Origin: CBDANO01 sp965197665
GTDB lineage: Bacteria; Chloroflexota; Dehalococcoidia; Lucifugimonadales; UBA3495
Reading direction: 5' to 3'
Assembly: GCA_965197665.1 (NCBI GenBank)
Contig: CBDANO010000005.1
Coordinates: 62,001-126,000 of the forward strand
DNA length: 64,000 nucleotides
The translations under genes were made by a program, and so were the position numbers. Shown here piece by piece: positions 35,818-45,665 of this stretch; positions within the stretch are counted from its first letter, which is position 1; each line of letters opens with the position of its first letter. The notes beneath the pieces were generated by a model that was given only the letters and a program-made list of their open reading frames with translations, ran no database searches and was not told where the DNA came from.

Positions 35818-36594
35818 ATGGCCGAAACAGTCCTCTATGAGAAGGAAGAAAACGTAGTTACTATCACCCTGAACCGGCCCGACGCCCTGAATTCCATCAA
35901 CCGCCAACTGCGGGGGGAACTGGCCGAGGCGATCAACCGGTTCGACAGCGATCCTGAGGCTTTCGTCGCGGTTATTACCGGAGCTGGGCGGGCGTTTTGC
36001 GCCGGTAGGGACTTGAAGGAGCGGGCGGCAGACAACGCCGAAGGCGTCCAGGCCAGGGCATACCACAGCATGTACCCCGACCGCCCCTACATGTGGCCTC
36101 AAACGTGGAAGCCCCTAATCGCCGCCATCAACGGGTTCGCCTTGGCCGGAGGCTGGTCCATAGCCCAAATGTGCGACCTTAGACTCGCCGCCGAAGACGC
36201 GCAGCTTGGGATCACGGAAACCAAGTGGAGCCTGCTGCCCCCCTTTGGGACCATCCTTCCCAAGATGCTGCCCCTATCGGCGGTGTTGGAATTGGTGTTT
36301 ACGGCCCAGCCGGTAAGCGCGCAAAGGGCCTACGACATGGGTTTCTTGAACAAAGTGGTCCCGGGAGAGCGGTTGATGGAGGAGGCCGCCGCCCTGGCGC
36401 GGCAGATTGCGGAAAACGCGCCCCTGGCGGTGCAGGCCTTCAAGGAACTGGCTTACAGGGGGCAAAACATGTCGGTGCAAGACGTGTCGGCTCTCACCTA
36501 TCACATGTATGACCAGTTGCTCACCACCGAGGATTCCAAAGAGGGGCCTAAGGCCTTCGCCGAAAAGCGCAAGCCCCAGTGGAAAGGACGATAG
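35818..36594 (+). CDS. Enoyl-CoA hydratase/isomerase family protein
   Basis: The 258-residue crotonase-fold protein shows the oxyanion-hole segments AGRAFCAGRDL and INGFALAGGWSIAQMCDLRLA. At the position where mitochondrial enoyl-CoA hydratase has its first catalytic Glu (GGGCELA) this protein has Ser (GGWSIA), and the second Glu also seems absent in TETKWSLLPPFG. It is therefore probably not a classical hydratase; isomerase, dehalogenase or other crotonase chemistry is possible. It is convergent with an acyl-CoA dehydrogenase, 10 bases away. Confidence 0.85.
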   Translation: MAETVLYEKEENVVTITLNRPDALNSINRQLRGELAEAINRFDSDPEAFVAVITGAGRAFCAGRDLKERAADNAEGVQARAYHSMYPDRPYMWPQTWKPLIAAINGFALAGGWSIAQMCDLRLAAEDAQLGITETKWSLLPPFGTILPKMLPLSAVLELVFTAQPVSAQRAYDMGFLNKVVPGERLMEEAAALARQIAENAPLAVQAFKELAYRGQNMSVQDVSALTYHMYDQLLTTEDSKEGPKAFAEKRKPQWKGR

Positions 36595-36604
36595 CCTGAT
36601 CGAG

Positions 36605-37771
36605 TTAGACTTGGTACTGCGGTAAGCGGAGTAGCTGCCGGGCGATGACCAGCCGCAGGATCTCGTTGGTACCTTCACCAATGATCATGAGCGGCGCGTC
36701 GCGGTAGTAGCGCTCCACCGGCGACTCCTTGATGTAGCCGTATCCCCCGTGAATGCGCATGGCCTCCATGGTCACTTCCTGGCAGGCCTCGCTGGCGAAT
36801 AGCTTTGCCATACCCGATTCCAGGTCAACACGCTCGCCGCGATCCTTCTTGGCGGCGGCGTCATAGGTGAGCAGACGGGCCGCTCGGATCTTGGTGGCCA
36901 TGTCCGCCAACTTCAGTTGAATGGCTTGATGCTGGGATATGGCGGCGCCGAAGGACTCTCGTTGTTGAGAATAACGTATTGCCGCGTCGAAAGCAGCTTC
37001 GGCAACGCCCACCGCCCGGGCCGCTACGTTGATCCGGCCCGTCTCCAACCCGCTCATCACTTGGCTGAAGCCGCGGCCCTCCTCCCCGCCCACCAGGTTC
37101 TCGCCGGGTATTCGATAATCCTCGAAAACCAACTCGCAAGTGTCCAGCCCCCGGTACCCCAGCTTGTCCAAGTCGCGTCCAACGTGGAACCCGGGGCCGC
37201 CCTTTTCCACCACAAAGCAGCTGATACCCCGGTGCTTGGGTTCCGCCGCTTTGTCGGTACGGGCCAGCAAGCAGAAGGCGTCGCCGTGACGGCCGTTGGT
37301 AATGAACATCTTGGTGCCGTTGAGGACGTATTCCTCACCATCCTTGACGGCGGACATTTGAAGGTTGGCCACGTCGCTGCCGCCTCCCGGCTCGGTGAGG
37401 GCCAACCCGCCCCGTTTCCGGCCGCTGGACAGGTCGGGCAGGAACCGGCGCTTCTGCTCCTCGGTGCCATAATGGGTCAATACGTAAGTCAGTATATGGT
37501 GGGTGCCGATGGCGCCGCTCAGGCTCATGAACCCCTTGCTGATCTCCTCGAAGATCATAGCAAAGGTGGTATAGTCGAGGCCCAACCCGCCGTACTCCTC
37601 GGGGACGGTAATTCCGAAGAGCCCCAGTTCCTTCATTTTGTCGATCAGGTCGAAGGGAACGACGTCGTCCCGGTCCAACTCAGCGGCTACCGGTTCGACT
37701 TCGCGGCGGACGAAGTCCCGGACCAAGTTGACGATCTGGACTCGGGCTTCCTCCGGAGTAGCTGCGGCCAC
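36605..37771 (-). CDS. Acyl-CoA dehydrogenase
   Basis: The 388-residue FAD flavoprotein oxidises acyl-CoA to trans-2-enoyl-CoA. The FAD/substrate segment is LALTEPGGGSDVANLQMSA with GTKMFITNG; the catalytic Glu is in LMIIGEGTNEILRLVIARQL at the C-terminal end. Chain length is unknown. The next gene on the strand upstream is the FDH operon, 285 bases away. Confidence 0.93.
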   Translation of the reverse strand: MAAATPEEARVQIVNLVRDFVRREVEPVAAELDRDDVVPFDLIDKMKELGLFGITVPEEYGGLGLDYTTFAMIFEEISKGFMSLSGAIGTHHILTYVLTHYGTEEQKRRFLPDLSSGRKRGGLALTEPGGGSDVANLQMSAVKDGEEYVLNGTKMFITNGRHGDAFCLLARTDKAAEPKHRGISCFVVEKGGPGFHVGRDLDKLGYRGLDTCELVFEDYRIPGENLVGGEEGRGFSQVMSGLETGRINVAARAVGVAEAAFDAAIRYSQQRESFGAAISQHQAIQLKLADMATKIRAARLLTYDAAAKKDRGERVDLESGMAKLFASEACQEVTMEAMRIHGGYGYIKESPVERYYRDAPLMIIGEGTNEILRLVIARQLLRLPQYQV

Positions 37772-38055
37772 GAAAGTCTCCTTGACGTACGGTTATGAAA
37801 TATCGGCGCCGGTACCGGGGGAAATCGGATGAGGCCAGGATGGTTGGGTCCGGCGCGGCCCCCTTGCCGGACGTTACCGGCTGATTAGCCCACGCCCGAA
37901 CGGGCGCTTACAGGCTCACGCCAAGCGTCAGCCCAGTCTATCTTTCGCTGCCCGGCCAGTCAAGGAAGATTCGGTGTCTCCACCGGGGTTTTCAAGAGCA
38001 GGGGCGCCTTTGGGGGGAAGAAGAGTCTCAAATATTGAATGGAACGGCTTGGCGC

Positions 38056-40980
38056 CTACTCCGCGGGGTCGATGCGGACGGCGCAAACCTTGTATTCGGG
38101 AATCTTGGAGCCGGGGTCGTAGGCGGAGTTGGTCAAGAAATTGGCGGCCGACTCCTGCAATTTTACGAAGGGTATGAATACCTCCCCCGGCCGCATTCGG
38201 TCAGTGAGCAAAGCAACGCCGGTAAGCTCGCCGCGCCGGGACTTGACGCGAACCGACTTTCCACCTTCTATCCCGTGCTTCTTGCCGTCCTCGGGATTGA
38301 TCGACACCTGAAGTTCAGGGAAGCTCGCCATCAGCTCGCCAACCCTTCGCGTGATGGTGCCGCCATGCCAATGTTGGGGCACGCGCCCGGTGTTTAGAAT
38401 GAATGGGAACCGCCGGTTGGGGGTTTCGGCCGCCACGGGTCCTTGGTCGAAAGCCACGAACCGAGCTCTAGGCCCCCGGGGAAAGCTGTCGGCGTACAGG
38501 AAGGACGTTCCCGGGTGGTCCGGGTCGGGGCAGGGCCACTGGATCCCACCTTCTTGATCCAACCGCTGATAACTTATGCCGGCCAAGATCGGGGTAAGTT
38601 CGGCCATCTCTCGGAAGATCTGCTTTGGATGGCTATAAGTGAACTGGTCTTCGAGGGGCAGCCCCAGCTTGCGGCACACCCGGCGCCCCAGGTCGCAAAT
38701 GATGTCCCAGTCCGGCCGGGACCCGCCCAAGGGTTCGATGGCCTTGCGCACTCTCTGCACCCGGCGTTCGCTATTGGTAAAGGTGCCGTCCTTTTCTGCA
38801 AAGCTGGTTGCCGGCAGCACAACGTCAGCCATCCGGGCGGTCTCGTGCATGAAGATGTCCTGGACCACCAGGAACTCCAGATTTTGAAATTGCTTGGCGG
38901 CGTGATGCAAATCGGGCTCGCTAAGCAGCGGGTTCTCGCCGGTGATGTACATGGCCTTTATACCCTTCGGCTTGGTCATCGACTCGACCATGTCGGTAAC
39001 CACCATCCCGGCCGCGGCCGGCAGTGATTGGCCGCGCCAAGCGTCTTGAAACCGCCCTAGAACGTTCTCGCCCAACCCTTGGTATCCCGGCAGTGAGTTG
39101 GGCAAGCAGCCGGCGTCCCCGCACCCTTGAACGTTGTTCTGTCCCCGCAGCGGCGAAACGCCGGACCCGGGCTTGCCTAGGTGCCCCGTTAGAAGAGCCA
39201 AGTTAAGCAAACTGTGGGCGTTGGCTGTGCCGTTGGTGTGCTGGGTTATGCCCATGCCCCAAATAAGGCAGGAACCCCCGTATGCTTGCCAAGGCCCTTC
39301 CCCTTCTGACGCCGCCCTGCTTCCGCTCTTTCCGGAGCGGATGGGGGGTTGGGCGTAGACTCGCGCGGCTTGCCGGATTTCTTCGGCAGGCACTCCGGTG
39401 ATTCCCTCCGCATACTCCGGCGTGTACTTGTCCACGACTTGGAGCCACTCCTGGAAACCTTCGGTGCGGGCCGCCACGAATTTTTCGTCCGTCAGCCCCT
39501 CTTCCATGATGACCGCGGCCATACCGTTCAGCAGAGCAACGTCGGTACCCGGATAGCCCCTCAGCCACAGGTCGGCGTAGTCGCACATGTCAATGCGGCG
39601 GGGGTTGATGACGATTAGCTTGGCGCCTCCCTCGACCACGGCCCGGCGCATCCGGGACGCGGCCACCGGATGATTGGACGTGGGGTCGCACCCGATGATC
39701 AGGAGGCAGGCGGCATTTTCATAGTCCGTGTATGAGTTGCTGGTAGCGCCACTACCCAGGGAGGCCAACATTGCTTCTACCGAAGGAGCGTGGCAAAGCC
39801 TGGTGCAGTGGTCTATGTTGTTGCTCTGCATCAGAAGCCGGGCGAACTTTTGCTGGACATAGCCGTCTTCGTTGGTGGCCTTGGCGGAGCAAAGAGTAGC
39901 AAAGGAGCCGTCCCGATACCGGACCAGCCGGTCCGCGATCAGGTCCAACGCCTCGTCCCAACCGGCGGGCCGGAATTCGCCGCCCTCTTTTATCAGCGGC
40001 GTGGTCAGACGGTCGGAGTGGCGCACGTACGACGTGCCAAACCTTCCCTTGACGCACAACATCCCAACGCTGGACAGGTTCTCCGGGTCGTCTTGGACTT
40101 CCAGCACTTCATCTTGGCTGTTTACCCTAAGTTTGATCCCGCAACCCACTCCGCAATAGGGGCAGGTGGTGGTGACGCTCTTGGGGCTGCCGACCTCCAT
40201 CTCCTCGGCGCCGGCCTGCTCATGCTGAGGCCGGGTTGGCGGCTGTTGAAGGCGGCCGGCGGCCGGCGGCTCTTTGACTTGTATCGCGCCGGTGGGGCAG
40301 ACCGAAAGGCACTGGCCGCAAGTGGTGCAGATGGACTCGCCCAAGGGACGGTCCATGAAGGTACCGATGCGGCTGGAGCGGCCCGCGCCAAGGAAATCTA
40401 TGGCGCCGATGAACTGATGCCCGTCCTGGCAGGCTTGGGCGCAGCGGCCGCAGAGGATGCAAGCTTCCATGGCAATGTTGAACACGTGATTGCTGTCGTC
40501 GATTTCTTCCCTTTTCCGGGCTTGCCAGCGGGAAGATTGGACGCCGTGTTGCCGGGCCGCGGTGGTCAGTTGACGGTAATCAGGGGTGACCGCCCCGGAT
40601 TCCCCAATCTCGGCCCCGCCATTCTCGGCCCCTTTAATAGACGCGGGGGCGGCGAACGCGGGGACGGCGTCTCCGGAGTCATTTCCGGGCAGCATGGCCA
40701 TGGTCAACTCGATGACACCGGAGCGAATTCTTCGAGCCTCGGCAGTCTCCGTCTGGACCACCATGCCCTCGGCGGCGGGGACCGAGCACGAGGCGGGAAG
40801 ACCCCGCGCGCCTTCGATGTGGACCAAGCAGGTACGGCAGGCGCCGATGGCCTTCATGTCGGAGTCTTTGCAAAGCTGAGAGATGTAGGTCCCCGAGGCA
40901 TTGACCGCGTCAAGGACGGATGCGCCTTCGGGCACCTGTACCGGTCGATCGTTTACGGTGAGGGTGATGGTCATGGTCAT
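38056..40980 (-). CDS. Formate dehydrogenase-like Mo/W catalytic subunit with N-terminal ferredoxin domains
   Basis: The 974-residue subunit is built like FdsA/FdhA: a 2Fe-2S domain (Cys 37, 48, 51, 65), two 4Fe-4S clusters (CxxCxxCxxxC at 174-184 and 218-228), another 4Fe-4S (CPYCGVGC at 273-280) and the bis-MGD molybdopterin domain. The metal ligand is Cys396 followed by His397 in DHCTRLCHAPSV; where many FDHs have Sec there is Cys here. It lies last in an operon with NuoE-like and NuoF-like subunits, so NAD-linked formate oxidation or CO2 reduction is likely. A related oxidoreductase cannot be excluded. Confidence 0.9.
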   Translation of the reverse strand: MTMTITLTVNDRPVQVPEGASVLDAVNASGTYISQLCKDSDMKAIGACRTCLVHIEGARGLPASCSVPAAEGMVVQTETAEARRIRSGVIELTMAMLPGNDSGDAVPAFAAPASIKGAENGGAEIGESGAVTPDYRQLTTAARQHGVQSSRWQARKREEIDDSNHVFNIAMEACILCGRCAQACQDGHQFIGAIDFLGAGRSSRIGTFMDRPLGESICTTCGQCLSVCPTGAIQVKEPPAAGRLQQPPTRPQHEQAGAEEMEVGSPKSVTTTCPYCGVGCGIKLRVNSQDEVLEVQDDPENLSSVGMLCVKGRFGTSYVRHSDRLTTPLIKEGGEFRPAGWDEALDLIADRLVRYRDGSFATLCSAKATNEDGYVQQKFARLLMQSNNIDHCTRLCHAPSVEAMLASLGSGATSNSYTDYENAACLLIIGCDPTSNHPVAASRMRRAVVEGGAKLIVINPRRIDMCDYADLWLRGYPGTDVALLNGMAAVIMEEGLTDEKFVAARTEGFQEWLQVVDKYTPEYAEGITGVPAEEIRQAARVYAQPPIRSGKSGSRAASEGEGPWQAYGGSCLIWGMGITQHTNGTANAHSLLNLALLTGHLGKPGSGVSPLRGQNNVQGCGDAGCLPNSLPGYQGLGENVLGRFQDAWRGQSLPAAAGMVVTDMVESMTKPKGIKAMYITGENPLLSEPDLHHAAKQFQNLEFLVVQDIFMHETARMADVVLPATSFAEKDGTFTNSERRVQRVRKAIEPLGGSRPDWDIICDLGRRVCRKLGLPLEDQFTYSHPKQIFREMAELTPILAGISYQRLDQEGGIQWPCPDPDHPGTSFLYADSFPRGPRARFVAFDQGPVAAETPNRRFPFILNTGRVPQHWHGGTITRRVGELMASFPELQVSINPEDGKKHGIEGGKSVRVKSRRGELTGVALLTDRMRPGEVFIPFVKLQESAANFLTNSAYDPGSKIPEYKVCAVRIDPAE

Positions 40981-40989
40981 GGTTCTACG

Positions 40990-42675
40990 TCACCTCGCCA
41001 TTTTCTCTATCTCGCCGCCGAAGAAGTGCAGCGCGCTCTTGATGGGACCGCCCGCCATTTGTCCCAAACCGCACAACGAAGCGGTCTCGACAATCTCTAT
41101 CAAGTAGCGCAGGTCTTTCAATTCGCCGAGCGCCGCCTCATTTGAGATCAGCCGGTCGAGGGCCTCCACCATGCGGGGGGCGCCCTCCCGGCACGGGGTG
41201 CACTTTCCGCAGGACTCGTTAGCGTTGTAGGCCGCCAGCCGGCGCACAACCTCGATTACGGGCATCGTGTCGTCCAGGACCACGACGCCCCCGGCTCCCA
41301 TGACGATACCGGACGGATGTATCAGCCCGGGCCGCAACGTAGTGTCCAACTCCGCCGGAGGCAGAACGCCGCTGGAGGGACCGCCGACGCCGACGGCGCC
41401 AATGCTCCGGCCATCCGGGGGGCCGCCGCCGATCCGATGAATCACGTGGCGCAGGGTAGTCCCGATAGGGACTTCCACCAAGCCGGGGCGCCGCACCGCG
41501 CCGCTCAAGCAAATCAGCTTGGTCCCTTTGGCCGTATCCAGGCCAACCTCATTGAATCCCGCAACCTGCCCTCCGTAAGCATACCCGAGGGCGACGGAGA
41601 GGGGACGCTCTTCTCCGGCTTCCCCGGCCCAGGAGGGGTTGGAGGGGGCCAGAATTAGCGGGACGTTGCACAAGGTTTCCACGTTGTTTATAACGGTGGG
41701 TTGATAAAAGACCCCGGAATCCGTGGGGAAGGGAGGCCTCAACCGAGGCTCGCGGCGTTCGCCCTGTATGGTATTGAGTAACGTGGTCTCTTCACCGCAA
41801 ACGTAGCCGCCGGCGCCCCGGCGCACCTCCACGTCGAACCGGAAATCGGACCCCAGGACGGCGCCGCCCATAACCCCAAGCTCCCGGGCTTGGGCAATGG
41901 CCCCTTCCACCCGCTGGGCGGAAAGCTCCGCCTCGGCGTTTATGTAAAGGTATCCCCGCGAACACCCGGCGGCGTAGGCCGCAATGAGCATTCCTTCGAG
42001 GAGTCGATGGGGGTTCCCTTCCATGAGGTGGCGGTCTTTGAATATCCCCGGTTCTCCCTCTTCGGCGTTGACCACCAGATAGCGTTGAGAAGCTCCGGTA
42101 GCGCGGACGGCCTGCCACTTCCGCGCCGCGGGAAAGTAGGCGCCGCCTCGACCCAAGAGCCCGGCCTCCAACACTTGGTCGATTACTTCCTGGGGCTGCC
42201 GGTCCAAGGCGCCGCTAAGGCCGCTATACCCGCCGCTTAAGACGTACTCATCTATGTTGCCCGGGTCTACTTGGCCGCATTGAGCAAGAACGAAGCGGCC
42301 CTGTTCCGAAAAGAACTCGTCCAGTCCGGGCCCGCAACCGGCCCCGGCCGCTCCCTTGCCCGTCGCCTCGGATGAAGGCGTAAGCGACCGGAGTATCTCC
42401 GGAACGTCACCGGGGCCCGCGTTGGAAAAGCGGCGCGTCTCTCCGGAAGAATGGTTGACCATGACTTGGGGAGCGGCGAAGCAAGCGCCGTCGCACCCGG
42501 TAACTACCAGGTCCGCGCCGGGCCGCTCCCCCATCGCTTGTCGCAGCCGGTCTTCGACCTCTAAGGCGCCTACGGCTTGGCTGCAATGGGCCACCTGGAC
42601 CGCGACCCGGACCTTGGAGCCATGAACGCCCCACCGCCCCTGGGCTGCTTGACGCAGTTCCGCGTAACCGGCCAC
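40990..42675 (-). CDS. NADH-binding diaphorase subunit (NuoF/FdsB/HydB type)
   Basis: The 561-residue protein has an N-terminal thioredoxin-like 2Fe-2S domain, the NADH/FMN core with LLGRGGAYFPAARKWQAVR and YVCGEETTLLNTIQG, and the 4Fe-4S motif ESCGKCTPCREG (Cys 489, 492, 495 and 535). It passes electrons between the FDH-like subunit and NAD. Its start follows the NuoE-like stop by one base. Confidence 0.93.
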   Translation of the reverse strand: MAGYAELRQAAQGRWGVHGSKVRVAVQVAHCSQAVGALEVEDRLRQAMGERPGADLVVTGCDGACFAAPQVMVNHSSGETRRFSNAGPGDVPEILRSLTPSSEATGKGAAGAGCGPGLDEFFSEQGRFVLAQCGQVDPGNIDEYVLSGGYSGLSGALDRQPQEVIDQVLEAGLLGRGGAYFPAARKWQAVRATGASQRYLVVNAEEGEPGIFKDRHLMEGNPHRLLEGMLIAAYAAGCSRGYLYINAEAELSAQRVEGAIAQARELGVMGGAVLGSDFRFDVEVRRGAGGYVCGEETTLLNTIQGERREPRLRPPFPTDSGVFYQPTVINNVETLCNVPLILAPSNPSWAGEAGEERPLSVALGYAYGGQVAGFNEVGLDTAKGTKLICLSGAVRRPGLVEVPIGTTLRHVIHRIGGGPPDGRSIGAVGVGGPSSGVLPPAELDTTLRPGLIHPSGIVMGAGGVVVLDDTMPVIEVVRRLAAYNANESCGKCTPCREGAPRMVEALDRLISNEAALGELKDLRYLIEIVETASLCGLGQMAGGPIKSALHFFGGEIEKMAR

Positions 42676-42676
42676 T

Positions 42677-43132
42677 TCAGGCCAACCCTTCGATTCTGGC
42701 GATGATGTCCTCCGGGCCGGCGCGGCCTATCCACTTGGAGTCTATCTCAACGGCGGGCGCCACGGCGCAAAGGAACCCGCAAGGGGTCTCCTCCAAGGTC
42801 ACACTACCGTTGGAGGTGGTTTGTCCCGGACTAACGGACAGTTTCTCCGACAAAGACGCCAGCAGTTCCCGGCCTCCGTTACTCCAGCAGCTCAGGCCGC
42901 CGCATACCCTTACCAAGTGATTGCCCCGGCGGTCAATGCGCAGTTCGCTGTAGCTGGTCGCCGCACCGTAAACCTCGCTGGCCGGTACGCGTAGATGCCA
43001 ACCCACGATTTGGAGGGCCCAATCAGGCAGATAGCCAAGCTCGTGTTGCACAAAATGGAGGGCAGGCAGCAGGCTGGCCCGCTCCCTGGGGAATTTTCGT
43101 CTCAGAATCGGCCGAAGTTCCTTCTGGTCCAA
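42677..43132 (-). CDS. 2Fe-2S NuoE/FdsG-type subunit
   Basis: The 151-residue thioredoxin-fold subunit has the 2Fe-2S cysteines in VRVCGGLSCWSNGG (C-x4-C) and ETPCGFLCAVAP (C-x3-C), exactly the NuoE pattern, and a helical start (FPRERASLLPALHFVQHELGYLP). It accompanies the NuoF-like diaphorase in the FDH operon. Confidence 0.92.
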   Translation of the reverse strand: MDQKELRPILRRKFPRERASLLPALHFVQHELGYLPDWALQIVGWHLRVPASEVYGAATSYSELRIDRRGNHLVRVCGGLSCWSNGGRELLASLSEKLSVSPGQTTSNGSVTLEETPCGFLCAVAPAVEIDSKWIGRAGPEDIIARIEGLA

Positions 43133-43151
43133 AAAACCTGGTCCCCGGCCC

Positions 43152-43487
43152 CTAGGCCGACGGGCCCCGCGACCGCCGGGGCGGCGCCCAAAATACTAGG
43201 ATAGCGAGGTCCTCTTCGATGGAGTGAAAGCGGTGCTCAACGCCGGTGCCAACAAATACGGTCGACCCGGCGGACACGGCCCGGTCTTCTCCGCTCACGT
43301 GGACCGTTCCTTGGCCCTGGATAACGTGGTAAACCTCGTCTTCCGTGTGAGGTAGTTGGGTGTCGGTTTCTCCGGCCCGCAACACGAACAGCCCCACGCT
43401 AAGAGCCGAGTTCCTGAAGAACTCGTGATACCGCTCCCCGTGGTCCGCGTGCCGTTGGATGATTTCCGATAGATCGAAGGCATCCAC
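43152..43487 (-). CDS. Cupin-fold protein in the AOR-FDH operon
   Basis: A 111-residue single cupin with motif 1 around LPHTEDEVYHVIQGQGTVHV (metal ligands His/His/Glu region) and motif 2 near STVFVGTGVEHRF. It sits between the AOR and NuoE-like genes with gaps of 9 and 19 bases. A metal-handling or small-molecule-binding role in cofactor delivery is a guess. Confidence 0.85.
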   Translation of the reverse strand: MDAFDLSEIIQRHADHGERYHEFFRNSALSVGLFVLRAGETDTQLPHTEDEVYHVIQGQGTVHVSGEDRAVSAGSTVFVGTGVEHRFHSIEEDLAILVFWAPPRRSRGPSA

Positions 43488-43496
43488 GTGCTCTGA

Positions 43497-45350
43497 TTAT
43501 CCTTGGCGGCTTGGAGCGGCTACCGCCGGAAGGTAGTCCAACAGCCCCAGTCCCACCAGCTTCTCCTTCGGAATCAGTCCGTCTTCCGTCCAACCCCTCG
43601 CCCGGTAATAACCGGCGATCATGAAGACCAAGTCTTGGGAGGTCAGGCCGGTCCCGGCGGCCACTCCGGATGGCAGGACTTCCCCAAGAGACCTGGGAGG
43701 CAGCGAATCGTCGGCTCGATGCCAGCCCTCGCGGATATTGAACAGTTTCTTCAGATTGTTTATCCGCTCTCCCGCCCGGGCCAAGTCACCCGCTGAGGTA
43801 TCCCAGCCGGTGATCATGGAATAGACCCAGGCCGACTCCCCGTAGAAGTCATCGAAGGCCTTTCGTAGGAACTTGCACCAGATCAGGGAGTCCAGCACCG
43901 CGGAACGGTCCTCGCTCTCGGCGGCGATGCGCCCTCGGCGGTCGTCCACGGTAAGCCGGTCCACCATATCGGAAAAGTCGGCTTCGTAGGCGGAAGACCT
44001 GTTGTGACAGGCGCCCCGGGGGTTGACCGCCAGTCCCAGGGCCATAGTCTTCAAGCTTCGGGGCTCGTAGCCCGGCATTTCCAGCCCCTTTACGTGCATG
44101 GCCCAAGCGTCGGAACCCCGGCCCACCAGGGCGGCGGCCCGGCGGCTCCCCTCGGCCAGCAAGTCCCCAACTCCTTCTCGGCGGCCGATGAGGTCCAAGG
44201 CAGCCATTACCGCGTCGCCGGCGCCAAAGCGCAAGTCCATGCCGCCGATGTCCCCTCGAGTTAGAACGCCGTTTTCGGCGCATTCCATTGCCCATGCGAT
44301 GGTGCCGCCGGCGCTGATGGTGTCCATCCCTAGGTCGTCGCACATAGCGGCGGCCCTGATGACGGCGTTGGGGTCCGACACTCCGCACAGGGGTCCCAAC
44401 GCGAAGAGGGTCTCGTACTCCAAGCGGCTCCGGGACTCCGCGCCGCCGTCATTGGTTGCCAGGACCTTCTCGCACCCAATGGTGCAACTAGCGCAGTGAG
44501 CGTTCTTGATGAAGTGCTGTTGATGCAAGTGTTCGCCGCTTATTTCCTCGGCGTCCTCGAATGTCGATTGCTGAAAGTTACGTGTGGGCAGGGTTCCCAG
44601 CCGGTTGAACACGGATACGTTGGCGATGGTGCCCAAGCCGCGGTACTTTTCGGTAGCCGGCCCCAGGCTTCGGCGGGCTAAGTCCAGTCCGTATTCGTGG
44701 ATGGCGTCCGGGTCGGCTACCGGGGCCGTATGGCTCCCCAGAAGCGCCAGGGCTTTCAGGTTCTTTGACCCCATCACCGCGCCCGGGCCGCAGCGCCCGG
44801 CGTGGCGTCCGCCGTCATTGGCGATGGTGGCGTAACGCACCAACCGCTCGCCGGCCGGGCCGATGGCGGCTACTCGGACGCGCTTGTTGCTCAGCCGTTG
44901 CTTCACCGCCCGCTCCGTCGCCGACGTGCCGAGCCCCATGAGGTCGGAGGCGTCCAGATACTCGGGCCGGCCGTCTTGGATGTACAACACGGTGGGAGAA
45001 GCCGACCTTCCCGTGATGATGAGGGCGTCGCCGCAGGTCTTCTTAAGCTCATTGGCCAGGAAGCTGGAGGACAAAGAGTCGCCAATGAACCCGGTCAGCG
45101 GCGACTTGGCGACGACGGCGAACTTGCTGGAAGTGGTCAACCGGGTGCCCACCAAGGGGCTGCCCGCAAAGATCAGCGGGTTGTCGGGACCTAGCGGGTC
45201 GGCCTGAGGAGGACAGTACTTGTGGAGCAAGTAAGCCCCCAAGCCGATGCCTCCAATGAACCCGGCCAGGGCGTCTTGGGGTACCGCGTCCCAGCGGTGG
45301 GAGCGGTCGGTCAGGTTGACCACTAGGACTTTTCCCCAGTAACCGAACAT
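43497..45350 (-). CDS. Aldehyde:ferredoxin oxidoreductase family (tungsten/molybdenum)
   Basis: The 617-residue enzyme carries the AOR N-terminal domain (MFGYWGKVLVVNLTDRS, FAGSPLVGTRLTTSSKF) and the cluster cysteines C286-x2-C289-x3-C293 in HCASCTIGCEKV; a fourth Cys is expected near 500 (LIWCKFL). AORs bind a bis-pterin W (or Mo) cofactor without nucleotide. The substrate aldehyde is unknown. It is preceded by moaD-like and mobA genes and followed by the cupin gene. Confidence 0.92.
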   Translation of the reverse strand: MFGYWGKVLVVNLTDRSHRWDAVPQDALAGFIGGIGLGAYLLHKYCPPQADPLGPDNPLIFAGSPLVGTRLTTSSKFAVVAKSPLTGFIGDSLSSSFLANELKKTCGDALIITGRSASPTVLYIQDGRPEYLDASDLMGLGTSATERAVKQRLSNKRVRVAAIGPAGERLVRYATIANDGGRHAGRCGPGAVMGSKNLKALALLGSHTAPVADPDAIHEYGLDLARRSLGPATEKYRGLGTIANVSVFNRLGTLPTRNFQQSTFEDAEEISGEHLHQQHFIKNAHCASCTIGCEKVLATNDGGAESRSRLEYETLFALGPLCGVSDPNAVIRAAAMCDDLGMDTISAGGTIAWAMECAENGVLTRGDIGGMDLRFGAGDAVMAALDLIGRREGVGDLLAEGSRRAAALVGRGSDAWAMHVKGLEMPGYEPRSLKTMALGLAVNPRGACHNRSSAYEADFSDMVDRLTVDDRRGRIAAESEDRSAVLDSLIWCKFLRKAFDDFYGESAWVYSMITGWDTSAGDLARAGERINNLKKLFNIREGWHRADDSLPPRSLGEVLPSGVAAGTGLTSQDLVFMIAGYYRARGWTEDGLIPKEKLVGLGLLDYLPAVAAPSRQG

Positions 45351-45356
45351 TGGAGG

Positions 45357-45656
45357 TCAGCCCCCGGCCTGGCTGGAAAGCAGCAGCAAGCTATCACCCG
45401 GTTGAAACGAAATCCGGTCTCCGCTCAGGAAAGCCCTTCCGCTGTGGTTGAAAACGAAACCCTGGTCAAGATCGCTTAAATCGTCGCGAATGCCGCGGCC
45501 CACCAACTCGGGACAGGCCTCCGCCAAGGCAAGGACTACATCCCGCCGGCTGGCCTGAGACCGCACCTCTATCAACGCCTCCCGCTTTCCGGTGAGCAGC
45601 CTGGGAGTGCCAAAAAGCTCCACCATTATAGGGAAAGTCGCCCCGGGACTGGCCAT
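45357..45656 (-). CDS. MoaD/ThiS-like ubiquitin-fold protein of the AOR operon
   Basis: A 99-residue beta-grasp protein that ends in SSQAGG, with the Gly-Gly that MoaD-type carriers need. The pattern V-x-L-F-G...L-L-x-G...I-x-V...V-x-x-x-L matches MoaD. MoaD homologues of this type often lie next to AOR genes and are thought to supply pterin sulfur; that is family knowledge applied by position. It is 6 bases from the AOR start. Confidence 0.85.
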   Translation of the reverse strand: MASPGATFPIMVELFGTPRLLTGKREALIEVRSQASRRDVVLALAEACPELVGRGIRDDLSDLDQGFVFNHSGRAFLSGDRISFQPGDSLLLLSSQAGG

Positions 45657-45665
45657 GACGGAAGC

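Noticed and set aside
38056..40980. Selenocysteine formate dehydrogenase
   Set aside because: The metal-ligand codon is a normal Cys (residue 396) and the frame has no internal TGA.
39790..41145. 451-codon plus-strand reading frame
   Set aside because: It is antisense to the FDH-like and NuoF-like genes, which show clear motifs.
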